The translations under genes and the position numbers were made by a program. Below the pieces are notes generated by a model, which ran no database searches, had not been told where the DNA came from, and worked only from the letters and a program-made list of their open reading frames with translations. Positions 45,573 to 55,320 of a stretch of DNA of 64,000 nucleotides are shown here, in pieces. The stretch's first letter is position 1, and each line of letters opens with the position of its first letter. Source of the stretch: Neofusicoccum parvum (taxonomy: Eukaryota > Ascomycota > Dothideomycetes > Botryosphaeriales > Botryosphaeriaceae); assembly GCA_020912385.1 (NCBI GenBank), contig CP087223.1:186001-250000 (forward strand). The letters run 5' to 3'.

Positions 45573-46184
45573 TCCTGCGAGCCACGGAAGACCTCTTCGA
45601 TACACTCACCGGCCTCAGATACAAGGATGGACAGGTCACAATGCTAAATCCATTCCTTCCTTCCGGAACTATTCCAAACCCGCGTTTAGCCGTCAACCAT
45701 CTTTCAATCGGTTCTATTTTTGGGGTTTCTTCATCATGAGCGATCATGGGGACCGGTGAACTACAACCCGACTTTTGACTTATATTTCCCTGAGAATGGT
45801 CGCGTCTCACCTGGAGGTTCATTATTGGCACACGGTTAAAATCTACCTTGCTGGTGTGCTAATACTGGTGCAAATCTACAGGCGCAAGATGTATCCAACG
45901 TGAGAACCGGACTTGGACCCTTAAATATCTTCGGCAATCCATTAGACTCCTCGAACGGGACTTTCTGACGGAAGGGCATTACGGATACGAGAAAGGTTGT
46001 TCGTAAACCACTCGGATATGTTGAAGTTCCCGTGAGGTCTTACACCTTCCCGAATTGTTTAGCATGGACTGTCGCGTTGGGACAAGTCTATACTAACCCC
46101 GGACTTACTACCGATTGGCCAAGCATCCTCGTGCCAGATCACCGATCCACCTTAGACTTTATTGGAGCCAGCTGCTGCACATGA
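45573..46184 (+). pseudogene. Decayed gene, probably for an extracellular protein, unknown family
   Basis: Protein-like text crosses frames. One frame gives LRATEDLFDTLTGLRYKDGQ and VTMLNPFLPSGTIPNPRLAV (45575-45735) up to a TGA. A second gives NYNPTFDLYFPENGRVSPGG (from 45753), then TAA. It continues with CANTGANLQAQDVSNVRTGL, then TGA, then VEVPVRSYTFPNCLAWTVAL and QVYTNPGLTTDWPSILVPDH to 46184. One frameshift and several stops make it a pseudogene. The aromatic, Gly/Asn-rich beta-type composition suggests a secreted protein. I do not recognise the family. Confidence 0.5.
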
Positions 46185-47308
46185 TCGCGACAGCCTTTTG
46201 GTCTCATTCCGAGAACTCAAAAAATTTAGGCGATGCGCGGAAGCAGGTATATGTCTTTATATCACAGGGAAAGGGTGACAGTAGCACGTTCACTCTAAGC
46301 TCGACAAGCACGACAGCAGTTTGACAGACGTTGAGGGGCGATGTCTCCATTTTAACACATTAATTATCACGTTAGTGTAGTTTGATAAAGTTCGATATAG
46401 GGCTTAGCAGATGCGCGATGCGCAATCAGACGGTACCTGGCTCGGGAAGAACTGCTTCCCGAGAGCATTAAAGTCGAGCTAAGAAGAAAGTTTACCATCA
46501 CGTTCGTATTCGCCATGCTAGACTCTACTAGTGTTCCCGTGTATAGCGCTTTGTCGGTTCGTCGGTTTGGTTCGGTTTACTACCGTAACGTCCAAACAGT
46601 AGCTCGGGATTCGCCGAGCCAATTTCTACAAGTCTACACCCTAGCCTGCCGGCAACCCAAATGCCTGCTCAAATTCCACTGTGCGCTAAACTTGTGTATG
46701 CCATCGTATCTCGGGTTTTCAAAGACGCCTTTATATGAGCATCTCGCTATTATGCCTCGTAGTCGGCTCGAGCACGGCCGTTGCGGACGCGTGGTTGCGG
46801 TTTACAACACTACTACTACAGAGCTCACCACCCTGCTGTATCAGTTCTCCGCTTCTGGCATGTCGAGAAGTATCTTTCCAAGCCATTGAAGTAGACCACT
46901 CTCATTGCCCCCCTGGGCCTCATATACACGCTGCAAACCTGTTCTCTAAACCCAATTGATCACCACATCAGCGTGGATTCAAAGTGCATTCCAATTCGAG
47001 GCTTCTGTGCAGATTTATGCCAGGCTCCCATGTAGACCTTTCCTCCCATACGGCTTAGCTGTACATGCCTACGTATTTTTCTAGCACACACCATCGCCAA
47101 GACCACTGCTACTTGCACCTACCCGCCTCATCCGTCTCGTACTCTGGAAACTTCGTAGTCGTATAACCAACCCGAGTTTTGATGCTGCCACGAGCCCAGG
47201 CATGCCAGGACGGCGACGCGTCGGGTCAGACGTGGCTTTCTCACGCGTTACTGGAGTTCTTCCGGAATCACTGTCAGCGTGTTGTCCCGGTATGCAATTT
47301 GCATCCTG
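46185..47308. other. Intergenic upstream of the carbonic anhydrase gene
   Basis: It contains one weak secreted-protein candidate (46735-46959) listed separately. No other gene is supported. Confidence 0.35.
46735..46959 (+). CDS. Weak candidate: 74-residue Cys-containing secreted protein
   Basis: ATG 46735 starts with a signal-peptide-like run (MSISLLCLVVGSSTAVADA). The remaining ~55 residues contain five Cys, including an adjacent pair. This fits a small secreted protein, but the frame overlaps another open frame (46515-46889), has no intron or domain, and could be chance. Confidence 0.22.
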   Translation: MSISLLCLVVGSSTAVADAWLRFTTLLLQSSPPCCISSPLLACREVSFQAIEVDHSHCPPGPHIHAANLFSKPN

Positions 47309-47316
47309 TATATAAA
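47309..47316 (+). promoter_or_regulatory. TATA box (TATATAAA) of the carbonic anhydrase gene
   Basis: A perfect TATATAAA lies 126 bp upstream of the ATG at 47442, the expected range for a strong TATA promoter in a filamentous fungus. Confidence 0.6.
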
Positions 47317-47441
47317 GCATAGCCAGTGGCAGGTTCCAACAATCCAACAGCACCCACTTTCATTCGTTCCTCGGTTGCATACATCCATTTGTCTATCGTG
47401 CATCTCGATCGCTTCCAATCGTTCTTCAACATCTGCTCAAC

Positions 47442-48295
47442 ATGCTTCAGAAAATTATTTCCGTGGCCCTCTTGGTCTCCTCTATCAGCGCAAGCTGCCT
47501 TCACGGCACTTCGCTTGTGCCTCGCCGCTTGACGGAGCGAGCCGACAGTGTAGAGGTCAGCACCTTCGGCTACACTGGCGCTCGTGGGCCCCTCAAATGG
47601 CACACTCTCGACTCCGCGAATGCCAAGTGCAAGACAGGCCGCAACCAGTCGCCTATCAACATCGGTAAGCATGCAACCTTTCTTCGTGTCTGTCTCTGCT
47701 TAACCTTGCTCCAGACAGCAGTATCAAGGTCGCCTCAGAGACCCCGGTCATCAAAATCCCGAACGTTCAGTCTGCCGAGTTTGAGAACCTCGGCAGCACT
47801 CTCGAGGTTATCGTCAACGGTACCACAACTGTCGGTGGCACCACCTTCGACCTGGCTCAGTACCACCTGCACACTCCCTCCGAGCATCGCATCAACGAGG
47901 AGTACTTCCCTCTTGAAATGCACATGGTGCACGAAGCCGCCGATGGCTCCGGCTTCACCGTCCTTGGTCTCCTCTTTGAATTGACGACGGATGGTAGCAC
48001 CACCGAGCTGCTCACCGCCACGACCAAGAACCTCGCCGAAGTCGACACCCCCGGCGCGATCACCGAGACCGGCGCTCTCAACTTCAGCCCTCTCATCAAA
48101 CACTTTACGTCAAACCCGATTCTTAGCTACACCGGCTCCCTCACGACCCCTCCTTGCTCTGAGGGTATCAACTGGCTGGTCAGCCAGAAGCCGATGCCGA
48201 TCAACGTCGCCACTTTCAACGCCCTCAAGGATGTCATGAAGTTCAACAGCCGCTACACCCAAAACACGCTCGGTCAGACCAACCTGCTTGAATAA
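47442..48295 (+). CDS. Secreted alpha-type carbonic anhydrase
   Basis: Exons 47442-47664 and 47715-48295 encode 267 residues. The 50-bp phase-1 intron has GTAAGC, CTTAACC and CAG signals. Residues 1-17 (MLQKIISVALLVSSISA) are a signal peptide. The enzyme hydrates CO2 to bicarbonate at a zinc ion. Zinc ligands are His125 and His127 (QYHLHTPSEH) and His144 (EMHMVH). Glu131 and the Thr of LTTPPCSEG form the usual gate pair. NQSPINI stands at the exon junction, and two Cys (AKCKTG near residue 62 and TPPCSEG) form the conserved disulfide. The C-terminal FNSRYTQN is also typical. Length is normal for fungal secreted alpha-CAs. All key residues are intact, making this the clearest functional enzyme in the window. 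It probably works in the wall or medium on CO2/pH balance. Confidence 0.95.
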
Positions 48296-48317
48296 GGTGC
48301 CATGGCCACCGTTGCTG

Positions 48318-48364
48318 GTAAGTGCTGCAACGTTACTGACCTACCCATGAGCACTGGCTGACAG
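48318..48364 (+). other. Probable 3' UTR intron of the carbonic anhydrase gene
   Basis: A textbook 47-bp intron, GTAAGT...TTACTGAC...CTGACAG, begins 23 bp after the stop codon. Its position so close to the stop suggests either a spliced 3' UTR or an alternative transcript. Confidence 0.5.
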
Positions 48365-48459
48365 AACAATTCGTCTTCACAAACAGTCAAACCATGACAA
48401 TCTTGTTCTTGATCGTGGTGTTTGGACGGTGTTGGAAAGAGTATAACTGATGTCTTGTA

Positions 48460-48465
48460 AATAAA
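48460..48465 (+). terminator. Polyadenylation signal AATAAA
   Basis: AATAAA lies 165 bp after the carbonic anhydrase stop codon, within TTGTAAATAAAGC. Confidence 0.55.
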
Positions 48466-48469
48466 GCTA

Positions 48470-49134
48470 CATGGTAGAATTATATACTACGTGCTCAGCC
48501 GAACACGTAAGCAATTGTAGTAAAATTGGTTATTCGAAAAAAGAAATGTTCATTGAAGTTGCGTTGTACTGGATTTAATGCAATCTTTTTGTGTGGTATC
48601 AGCGCTTTCGTCCTCACCATCCCCCGGAACAGCTCAAGCCACAGTGACTATCAATCGAACCCAGATTCACAAAGTCCCTCGCAGTCAAACAAATCCGGTA
48701 GGCTAGAGCTCGACGCACCTCTCCAGAGCATGCCACCGGGGCTCCGAGAAGTCCGAGCAAGCGCCCCGTCTTCCGGGCCACATCTTACCTTGCGCGTTAG
48801 GCCGGCTTGCGTGCAGAGCGTGACGGCGGGCCACGAGCCGCTGACCCAGAACCAGCAAGAGGTTGGGGAAGCGGTCCCGGTGGTGGTGGTGGTGGTTGAT
48901 GGCGGCTTGCAGCTGCGGCGGCGAAGATTGGATGCGCTGCCCAGATGCCGTCGGCTGCCGCGAAGGACTCGCCCGCCAGCTACCCGGGGGCGACGAGCGG
49001 CCGGAGTCCAAGCGGGGTGGCTGCTGCTTGGTGGCAGGGAGGCGCGAGCGGCGTTCGGTCTTGAAGCTGTTGGAGGGCGGGGCTCCGTTTGGCGAGTGGC
49101 GGTGCCTCGGAGTGCAGGCTGCGGTACGTGGTGG
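48470..49134. other. Intergenic with GC-rich low-complexity tract
   Basis: Overlapping frames on both strands at 48526-49205 read Arg/Pro/Ser-rich or poly-His products from a GGTGGT run (48880-48900). None is convincing. Confidence 0.35.
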
Positions 49135-49506
49135 TTAGGTGTGCAGCCAGATGGTCGTCTTGCGTAGCGTTGGGACGACGGCGTAGTCATGGCTGGGTGG
49201 GACACTCTCTACGTTATAAGTCTCTGCCTCAAGACAAGTCGTCTTTGGTGATGCAGCAGCAGTGGGAGTAATAGCTCCAGCGGCAGCAATCCAATTCACA
49301 CGCCCGTCCCATTCTATATGCCATTCCCCGTGGCTACAACTTTTTATCAAAGTAGATGATCTTTCAATGCAGTAAGATTCTTGGCATGGTGTGGAGATGA
49401 GGACAGGGGAGATGCCCGATACATCTTCCTCTCGCGCCAACTGCAGATTGACTGGCATACATTCATATGGTTTGCTATAAAGTAATACTTTCACTGGAGC
49501 CTGCAT
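49135..49506 (-). CDS. 123-residue Cys-containing protein or terminal exon, unknown function
   Basis: ATG 49506 opens a well-mixed frame: APVKVLLYSKPYECMPVNLQ, EEDVSGISPVLISTPCQESY, SHGEWHIEWDGRVNWIAAAG, ending RKTTIWLHT. Five Cys and several aromatic residues suggest a small extracellular fold. The ATG lies in ATGCAGGCTCC, which could equally be an intron acceptor, so this may be the last exon of a gene whose upstream part has been replaced by the 78-bp repeats next to it. No family is recognised. Confidence 0.35.
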   Translation of the reverse strand: MQAPVKVLLYSKPYECMPVNLQLAREEDVSGISPVLISTPCQESYCIERSSTLIKSCSHGEWHIEWDGRVNWIAAAGAITPTAAASPKTTCLEAETYNVESVPPSHDYAVVPTLRKTTIWLHT

Positions 49507-49514
49507 TGAACTAC

Positions 49515-49810
49515 TCTGCTGGCGGCGGTTCCGATATGATTCAATTACCTACCGCCCGCTATTTTTTTTAAACATTTTCCAAACAAAAAAGCTTACTAGT
49601 ACCAGTTTTAATATATTTTAAGTATCTACCGCCCGCTATTTTTTAATAGTCTTCTCGTGTAAAAATAATCCCACTAGCAGTGTCTCTAATATAATTTGAA
49701 TACCTACCGCATGTTATTATTTTAATAGTCCTTTCGAGTAAAACTAACCACACTGGCGGCGGTTCCAACATAATCTGAACACCTACCGCCCGCTAATTTT
49801 CTACAAGTCC
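49515..49810. repeat. ~78-bp AT-rich tandem repeat, about 3.7 copies
   Basis: The core (A/T)CCTACCGCCCGCTATTTT recurs at 49551, 49628, 49706 (ACCGCATGTT) and 49785, spaced 77, 78 and 79 bp apart. The spacers also align (CTGGCGGCGGTTCC at 49519 and 49753; AATATAAT and AGTCTTCTCG or AGTCCTTTCG). Copies differ by point changes, so the array is not recent. Confidence 0.8.
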
Positions 49811-50101
49811 TGTTGAGCAACATGGTGTGGCTGATAATATTCCACGGATGTGCTTCGAGATTTACAAAAATCATGGCATGGTCAAGAAATGTCACGCAGG
49901 CCTGCCGCAGCTCGACGAAAATGCGCCGAACCGGTCATACACTCAGTCATACGGAACTAAAGCATTCTCGTGGGTAGCAATATTTATCCTGGTGCGCTGC
50001 CTCTTTCGTTTTAACGTCCGCTTTCAGGTATATATCCTCCTCCGCCACCCACCTCAAAGTCTATAAATAAACCTCCCTTACCCTTTTTCGTCCTCTTTCT
50101 C
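49811..50101. other. Intergenic
   Basis: No supported feature. An 80-codon frame at 49827 has no supporting context. Confidence 0.3.
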
Positions 50102-50737
50102 TTAACCCTCATATATCCTTCTGCTCTCAAACAAATTCCTCTGTTCGAGCTTCCCGCAGTGCCAGCCCGGCCATGACTGCTCTAACCGCCAACGGCCAAC
50201 CCACGGAACCTTGGAGTCTTTGTCAAAGCCTGAGTAAACGTGAGTGTTGGGCTTCCGGATCTCATCGTCTACCTTCGACACGGGGTCTGCGGTTGCATCG
50301 AGTTGAGGCCTCATATCGGCGTTGGACTTCACTTTAGCATGGCTTGCCTCCAGTTCAGTTTCTGGCGATGTCCGTGCTGTGGTAGGTGTCCATCGTATTG
50401 TTGAAGATGGAACTCCCGTCGGACGTGGAGTTGGCATCACCGGCATACGTACCTGGTCAGAATATGTGGTACTATCCACGATGGAGACCTCATCGGACGT
50501 AAAGCTGGCATCATCGGCGTCCGTGTTCTGGTCGGAGTCAGTGAGATGACCGACGGTTTCGGTTTCATCGTCAGACGCGGAGATGGAGAAGACCAACGCG
50601 TCGGAAGGCCTGGTAACAGTGATTGCCTTCGCCCAAATGGTCAAGCATGATGCGTCCCCTCCAAGCTCAGGTATGACCGTCAGGTAAGAAACCGGTGGTG
50701 TCTCTCGGCCCAGCGTCAATGGGTACTTCGACCACAA
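50102..50737 (-). CDS. Possible C-terminal exon, Ser/Thr/Asp-rich protein
   Basis: A frame of 212 codons without its own ATG (bounded by an upstream TAA and a possible acceptor CCTCAG at about 50760) reads YPLTLGRETPPVSYLTVIPE, LVFSISASDDETETVGHLTD, TPRPTGVPSSTIRWTPTTAR and PWVGRWRLEQSWPGWHCGKL. Composition is plausible for a surface or nuclear low-complexity protein. No domain is recognised and the start is missing. Confidence 0.3.
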   Translation of the reverse strand: MWSKYPLTLGRETPPVSYLTVIPELGGDASCLTIWAKAITVTRPSDALVFSISASDDETETVGHLTDSDQNTDADDASFTSDEVSIVDSTTYSDQVRMPVMPTPRPTGVPSSTIRWTPTTARTSPETELEASHAKVKSNADMRPQLDATADPVSKVDDEIRKPNTHVYSGFDKDSKVPWVGRWRLEQSWPGWHCGKLEQRNLFESRRIYEG

Positions 50738-51886
50738 ATTTCTCGGCCGCGTGTGAGCTGAGGCAAGCTCGCGTGTTGGTTATTTTGTTTGGGAGCAAAC
50801 ACTTCAGCAATCAAGGCGAAGCCAGCGATGATGACAGAGACGGATCAAGGCTCTCAGGAACGGTGCTCAGCTGCAGGAGCTTCGAGACGCGGTTTCTTGA
50901 GGCTCGTTAGTATAGCCGTCGACGTTGTGTAGGCTGGTGTGGGAGATCGTAGCCAAGGAGAGGAGGATGTGAGTGCCTAGCACGTATCAGGACAACTGAA
51001 TAGGCAGTGCGTGGCAATTCTCCCGTTCACCTACCTCCTTCTTTGCTTGTTGGCACAAGAGGACGGTGGGGTGATGATCGCTGTGATATGCAATTCGTGG
51101 CGAGCGTACAGGTTCACCGCTGGTGATTGATGGAGCGTAGTATCGACCGCCAAATGCAACAAAAAAATTCTGCAGGCTGAAGCTGTGCTATTATGCTCTA
51201 TGGAAGGAGAAAGGAGAAAAAAAAGGCTATAGTCCTCCTTCTACTGCTTTGATTTCTGCAGACGATACGATGGCTAAGATAAAGAGGTGGAGCTCCCCAT
51301 GTAGCTCGGCTGATTACGAGCATAGTCCGGCCCAGGAATGAGCAATACAACGGCGAAGATCGGCAGCTACTCCAGACGCAGTAGCGCATGGCGTTGTGGT
51401 TGAAACAGGGATGTTGTGGTAAGTCACCAAATGCAACTGCCTCCAACCAAAAAGCCTTTCCACACGAAACCGCCGAGAACGTTGTAATTACTTGTGAGGA
51501 CCCCCAATTAACGTCATAACAAGCAACGAAGAGGCCAAGAATATGTGGGGCGTAATCTGTCCATGATTGGACTAGCGTCAGGCCAACTGCTTGGACCGCG
51601 CCGTCCCGCCTCTTCCGCCTCCGCATCTTCGCGTCTCCGCATCCTCGCGCCACCACGCCTCCATTCGTCAACTCGTCCACCAGCCATCTTCCATCCCGCC
51701 CATCACTCCTGCCGACCTTGCGCCAGCGTTGCAACACTACCTCGATTGCCCGCATCAAACGGCCGCCTGCTACCCTAGCCCCGGTGACTCGGTTCTAACG
51801 CGTGCGAACTGCTCTGGGCGAAGTGGCTCGGTTCTGCGTACATGTAGAACTGCTCTTAACGCAGTGGCTCGGTTCGTGCGCGGTAG
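50738..51886. other. No supported gene
   Basis: Frames at 51198-51902 on both strands disagree. 51591-51770 has some coding texture (PSSIPPITPADLAPALQHYL) and could be a 5' exon of the next gene, with an intron ending at CCTAG near 51896. Confidence 0.3.
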
Positions 51887-53349
51887 CACTGTCCTAGGCT
51901 AGGGTGGCTCCGCGTTTGGTGCAGCAACGAGGAGCTGCTTCAACATCGAGTCAAGGCTGCTCTGGGAACGAAGCCTGGGAGGGAGGGTCGTCCGTACATT
52001 CTGCGGGGGTTCTCGTTCTCATCCACACTACATTGGCGACTTGCGTCAAAGAGCAGGCAGGATCAGCGCGGCGGACGGCATGTCCTCGGTTCGTTGGCCC
52101 CTTGCAACAAGGCCAGCTCCAAGCTTTTGCTTGTCGTGGATCTTGATGGAGCGTCGGGCGTCTTCGTGCGGCTCGTACTCCAGGTCTCCACCAGGGTCCA
52201 CGGACGTGGGCGCCATCGCGGCCTGGTCCTGGTCTATCCGCTCGACTCCCTTGCCCACCCCTCCTTTATGTTCGACAAGCTGGAGATCTCGCAGGTAGAT
52301 TCCGCATCCGCCACCCACGAGGCTGGACTCTCTCCCCACGGTCACATCCTCCGTGTCCGCTTCGTTTTGAACAGTCCTGGCAATGCGGTGCTGCCCAATA
52401 CCGCCTCTGACTCCATTGTCCCAGACACCAACACCGCCGCTGACATGCTTGCTCCGGTACGTTCGTTGTGCAGCGCTCGCCGGCTCCAGGCATACATCAA
52501 GGCCAGTGATTGTGCGTGTGCTGTCATAGAGCAACTCGCCGAAAAGCTTCAGAGCGGTGCCTTTAAGTCTATGGGTTGGATCGGTGTTTTTGACAACGGC
52601 ACTTGCAAGCTGGACTTCCGATCCAAAGGTTGGCCGCTCACGCTCTGCCTCGCCCCGCCGTCGTGACAACCCACCTCCTCCCGTCCCGCCACCTCGCAAA
52701 TACGCCCGGCTACCTCGGGTTTCGCGTTCCCTACCGACATTCCGCCAACGCCATCATTGCCGAGCTCTCCATCTGTTCAGGTGCGGCGATCAACCACTCC
52801 ACCACCGCCACCTGTGCAAGCTCCCACTACAGCAGTTCAGTTGTTCATGAGACACCGCAGCCCCCACCACTCCAGTCTGCCCTGCAAACCCTCCAATCTG
52901 GCTCACAACCACAGCAATGCATAAGCCCACACCTGGAAGCCCCATCTCATATTCGTGCCAGTCTCGCCGGCGCCGACGCTGCAGTGATCCGCGCGCATCT
53001 GGAGAGCATCATCACGGTCTGGCTCGCCAAAGCCTTCTCACGCAACAGAACCGTCTACAGCCACCGGCAACAAGTCCAGACTAGGGCGGAGCCCTGCTCC
53101 ATGGATCTACAGCGTCCGTATATGCCCAAGCTCCAAGCCATGGCACACCACGCACGCGCAGCTGACATCACAGCCTTTCACGTGGCACGCGTCTCCTGCG
53201 CAGCCCGGTTCTTCTTCGACCCAGTTGGCGTGGTTACCGAGGGACAAGCCGCGCTCGCCCACACGTTTCTTGTTGACATGGAGGAGTTGCTCGCGTGGAT
53301 GCTTGGCGGAGATGGAGACCCCTTCGCAGATCTGCTGGCGTGGTCATAG
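51887..53349 (+). pseudogene. Unknown fungal protein in two overlapping frames (frameshift or missed intron)
   Basis: Frame one is open from 51887 to 52666 with convincing text: GWLRVWCSNEELLQHRVKAA, KLLLVVDLDGASGVFVRLVL, HRGLVLVYPLDSLAHPSF, SARRLQAYIKASDCACAVIE, MGWIGVFDNGTCKLDF. A second frame, convincing from about 52700 to 53349, continues (LQSALQTLQSGSQPQ, RASLAGADAAVIRAHLESII, AHTFLVDMEELLAWMLGGDG). The join at 52640-52740 is Pro-rich and needs a frameshift or a small intron. The order globular N-part, Pro/Arg-rich linker, helical C-part resembles that of the gene at 22790, which may be a distant relative. No ATG is fixed for the start, and an upstream exon is likely. Confidence 0.42.
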
Positions 53350-54418
53350 ATGTTGAAGCTCGGCGAAGCAGCGCGGGCTGCTGCTGCTGGCGGCGTCAGG
53401 TTGGTGGATGGTGCTTCTACCACGGGCGATCCGCGCTTAAGGTTAATCGTTGCAAGAGCGCTTGCATCGCGCGCGTGTTGTTACAATGTGAAAAGTGACT
53501 TGTATATACTTTGGGTTTGGCTGCCTTGCTTTTAGCGAATTAGAGCTAATAGTCAAGAATGCAAATACCACGTCTCGTACTTCCCTATCAACTACGTATC
53601 ATCGGGTATGAGCACACAATCCAATCCAAGACGGCCAAGGTTTTTGTCTATGGTTTCGGAGGCTAACACTGCTTGGCCATCTAATCCACCTCGAGTTTAA
53701 AGAGCCGGATACACCGCACTTCAAACCGAGGTGTGCGCGTGCAGGCCTGGACGGCATCGTCAGCCACATTACCAGATGCGCGTCTGGGACGCCGACGCTT
53801 ATCCCGAGCACTTTAGCATGTAGACATCAACCTGGCTTGCTATGGCCTTAATGCGTGTTGGGTTGATTGTACAAGGGACCGGAAATGCGTGATGCAAGGA
53901 GAGAGGGAGCGAGTAGGAAAACGTGGATTTACAACTCACGCCTTCCACTGTCTTGCTTATTTAGGCAGGTCAGGATGGAGGCAATTAGCGTTGAAGATCT
54001 GATGACGAAGGAAATTGATTAATGTTGATCCTCTTCCCTTCGAGGCCGTCACCAGAGCATGCCTTGCAGCTCTCACCAGCGGCAGCGAAGGTACCATCGC
54101 CGTTCTACCGCCGTCGATACTGCCGCCGCCACTGGCATTTCGTACCGTGGCCTGCTGCTTCTATTGTGGTGGTGGCGGCGGCGGCCTTTTCCTTCGTGCC
54201 TTCGGTCAGAAGGCAGTGGACCGGAGAATTTTCATGCCAGGGATGGGCTTGGCTGGTCGATTGTGTGGGTGCTGACCGTTCGTTATACACTCCTGGATTG
54301 CCTGTTTATAGTTACAAGACGCTGAATTCTATTGGATTTCAATGGCGTTGGTGTGTTGCCGCATTCTTTGCTCCTTACTCTTCTCTCCACCACGCAACCA
54401 TGCAACCCGGCACCGAAC
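53350..54418. other. Intergenic with short coding-like traces
   Basis: A trace at 53660-53810 (LLGHLIHLEFKEPDTPHFKP) looks like a gene fragment but is too short to place. Nothing else is supported. Confidence 0.35.
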
Positions 54419-54664
54419 ATGTTCGATCAACAACGTCCCTCTTCATCGTGCTACGAAACCCAGTCGCCTTCGAATTCAAGTGCCCCTATCGACCAGAAGC
54501 GCCCAATATCTTTTGGATATGGTGCAGCGTCGCCCTCAAAGCCTGCTCCAGCATTGTCGCCATATCAAGCCAACGGCTACCCAATGACAGTACCGTTTTC
54601 TAGCCCTGGCACTTCGTTCACTCCTGCCCCGGTGCAACGCTCCACGTTCTCCTCGGTGAAGTAG
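54419..54664 (+). CDS. 81-residue Ser/Pro-rich small protein, uncertain
   Basis: ATG 54419 starts MFDQQRPSSSCYETQSPSNS and goes on QKRPISFGYGAASPSKPAP to a TAG at 54664. It follows a CT-rich leader (CTTACTCTTCTCTCCACCACG) usual for fungal genes. The composition suggests a disordered protein. A closely similar leader occurs at 60656-60702 before another gene remnant, so the two may share a duplicated promoter. An in-frame ATG at 54332 would add 29 residues but lies upstream of the leader. Confidence 0.35.
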   Translation: MFDQQRPSSSCYETQSPSNSSAPIDQKRPISFGYGAASPSKPAPALSPYQANGYPMTVPFSSPGTSFTPAPVQRSTFSSVK

Positions 54665-55306
54665 CCTCGCCGCTACAACTATAGACCGCATCCAGTCTTG
54701 GACGGACAAGGCGGCCCGCGGTCAGAGGGTCTTGGTGGGTGAGATTTTGAACCTGAGGGCACCCGGGCAAGGTGGTAGCGAGGGAGAAAACAAGAAGGAG
54801 AGCCGCCAGCGATTGTGACCTGTCCGCCCGGCCTCATTCGCCCGCCGCACGCACCAAACGCGCTGTCTCCTGGCACCGCGTCGCTGCCTGCCAGTCAGCC
54901 ATGTTGCCCGCGAGCACGCCCGCCCCCACCCACGACGATTCACCGTCCAACGCGGCCAATAGGGTGGTCGGCCGACCTCCGCCGCCCGCATTCCGCCGCA
55001 CCACCACCTCACCAAACCGCAGCCCGCCATCCCCTCCACGCCCTCCCCTCCCCTGTTGTGCCAACGAGAGAAGGGAGAAGAGCGTTACGTCTACAGCCAC
55101 GGCCATGTTCTGATGAGCCTGCTGAGGGTGTTGCGGTTCAGTCACGTGAATTGAACGTGATCTGGATGGATTGCTTGATTGAAGAATGGAGGCGGTAGGC
55201 CCAGACTATATACAGAGGGTGAAGGTTGCACATGACTTGACACGTGATATAGTGCACGTGATTCTCAACAGAGGGCATGTCGCCGCCGCAGCAGCCTTCT
55301 TCGTCG
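54665..55306. other. Intergenic, GC-rich, up to the LINE target site
   Basis: Overlapping Pro/Arg/Ala-rich frames occur on both strands with no convincing gene. The last bases, from 55307, are the target-site duplication of the LINE. Confidence 0.35.
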
Positions 55307-55320
55307 ACTTGTGCCTATAT

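Noticed and set aside
51198..51758. 186-codon minus-strand frame as a gene
   Set aside because: Trp/Arg/Cys-rich shadow composition and no supporting signals. The plus strand at 51591-51770 reads better.
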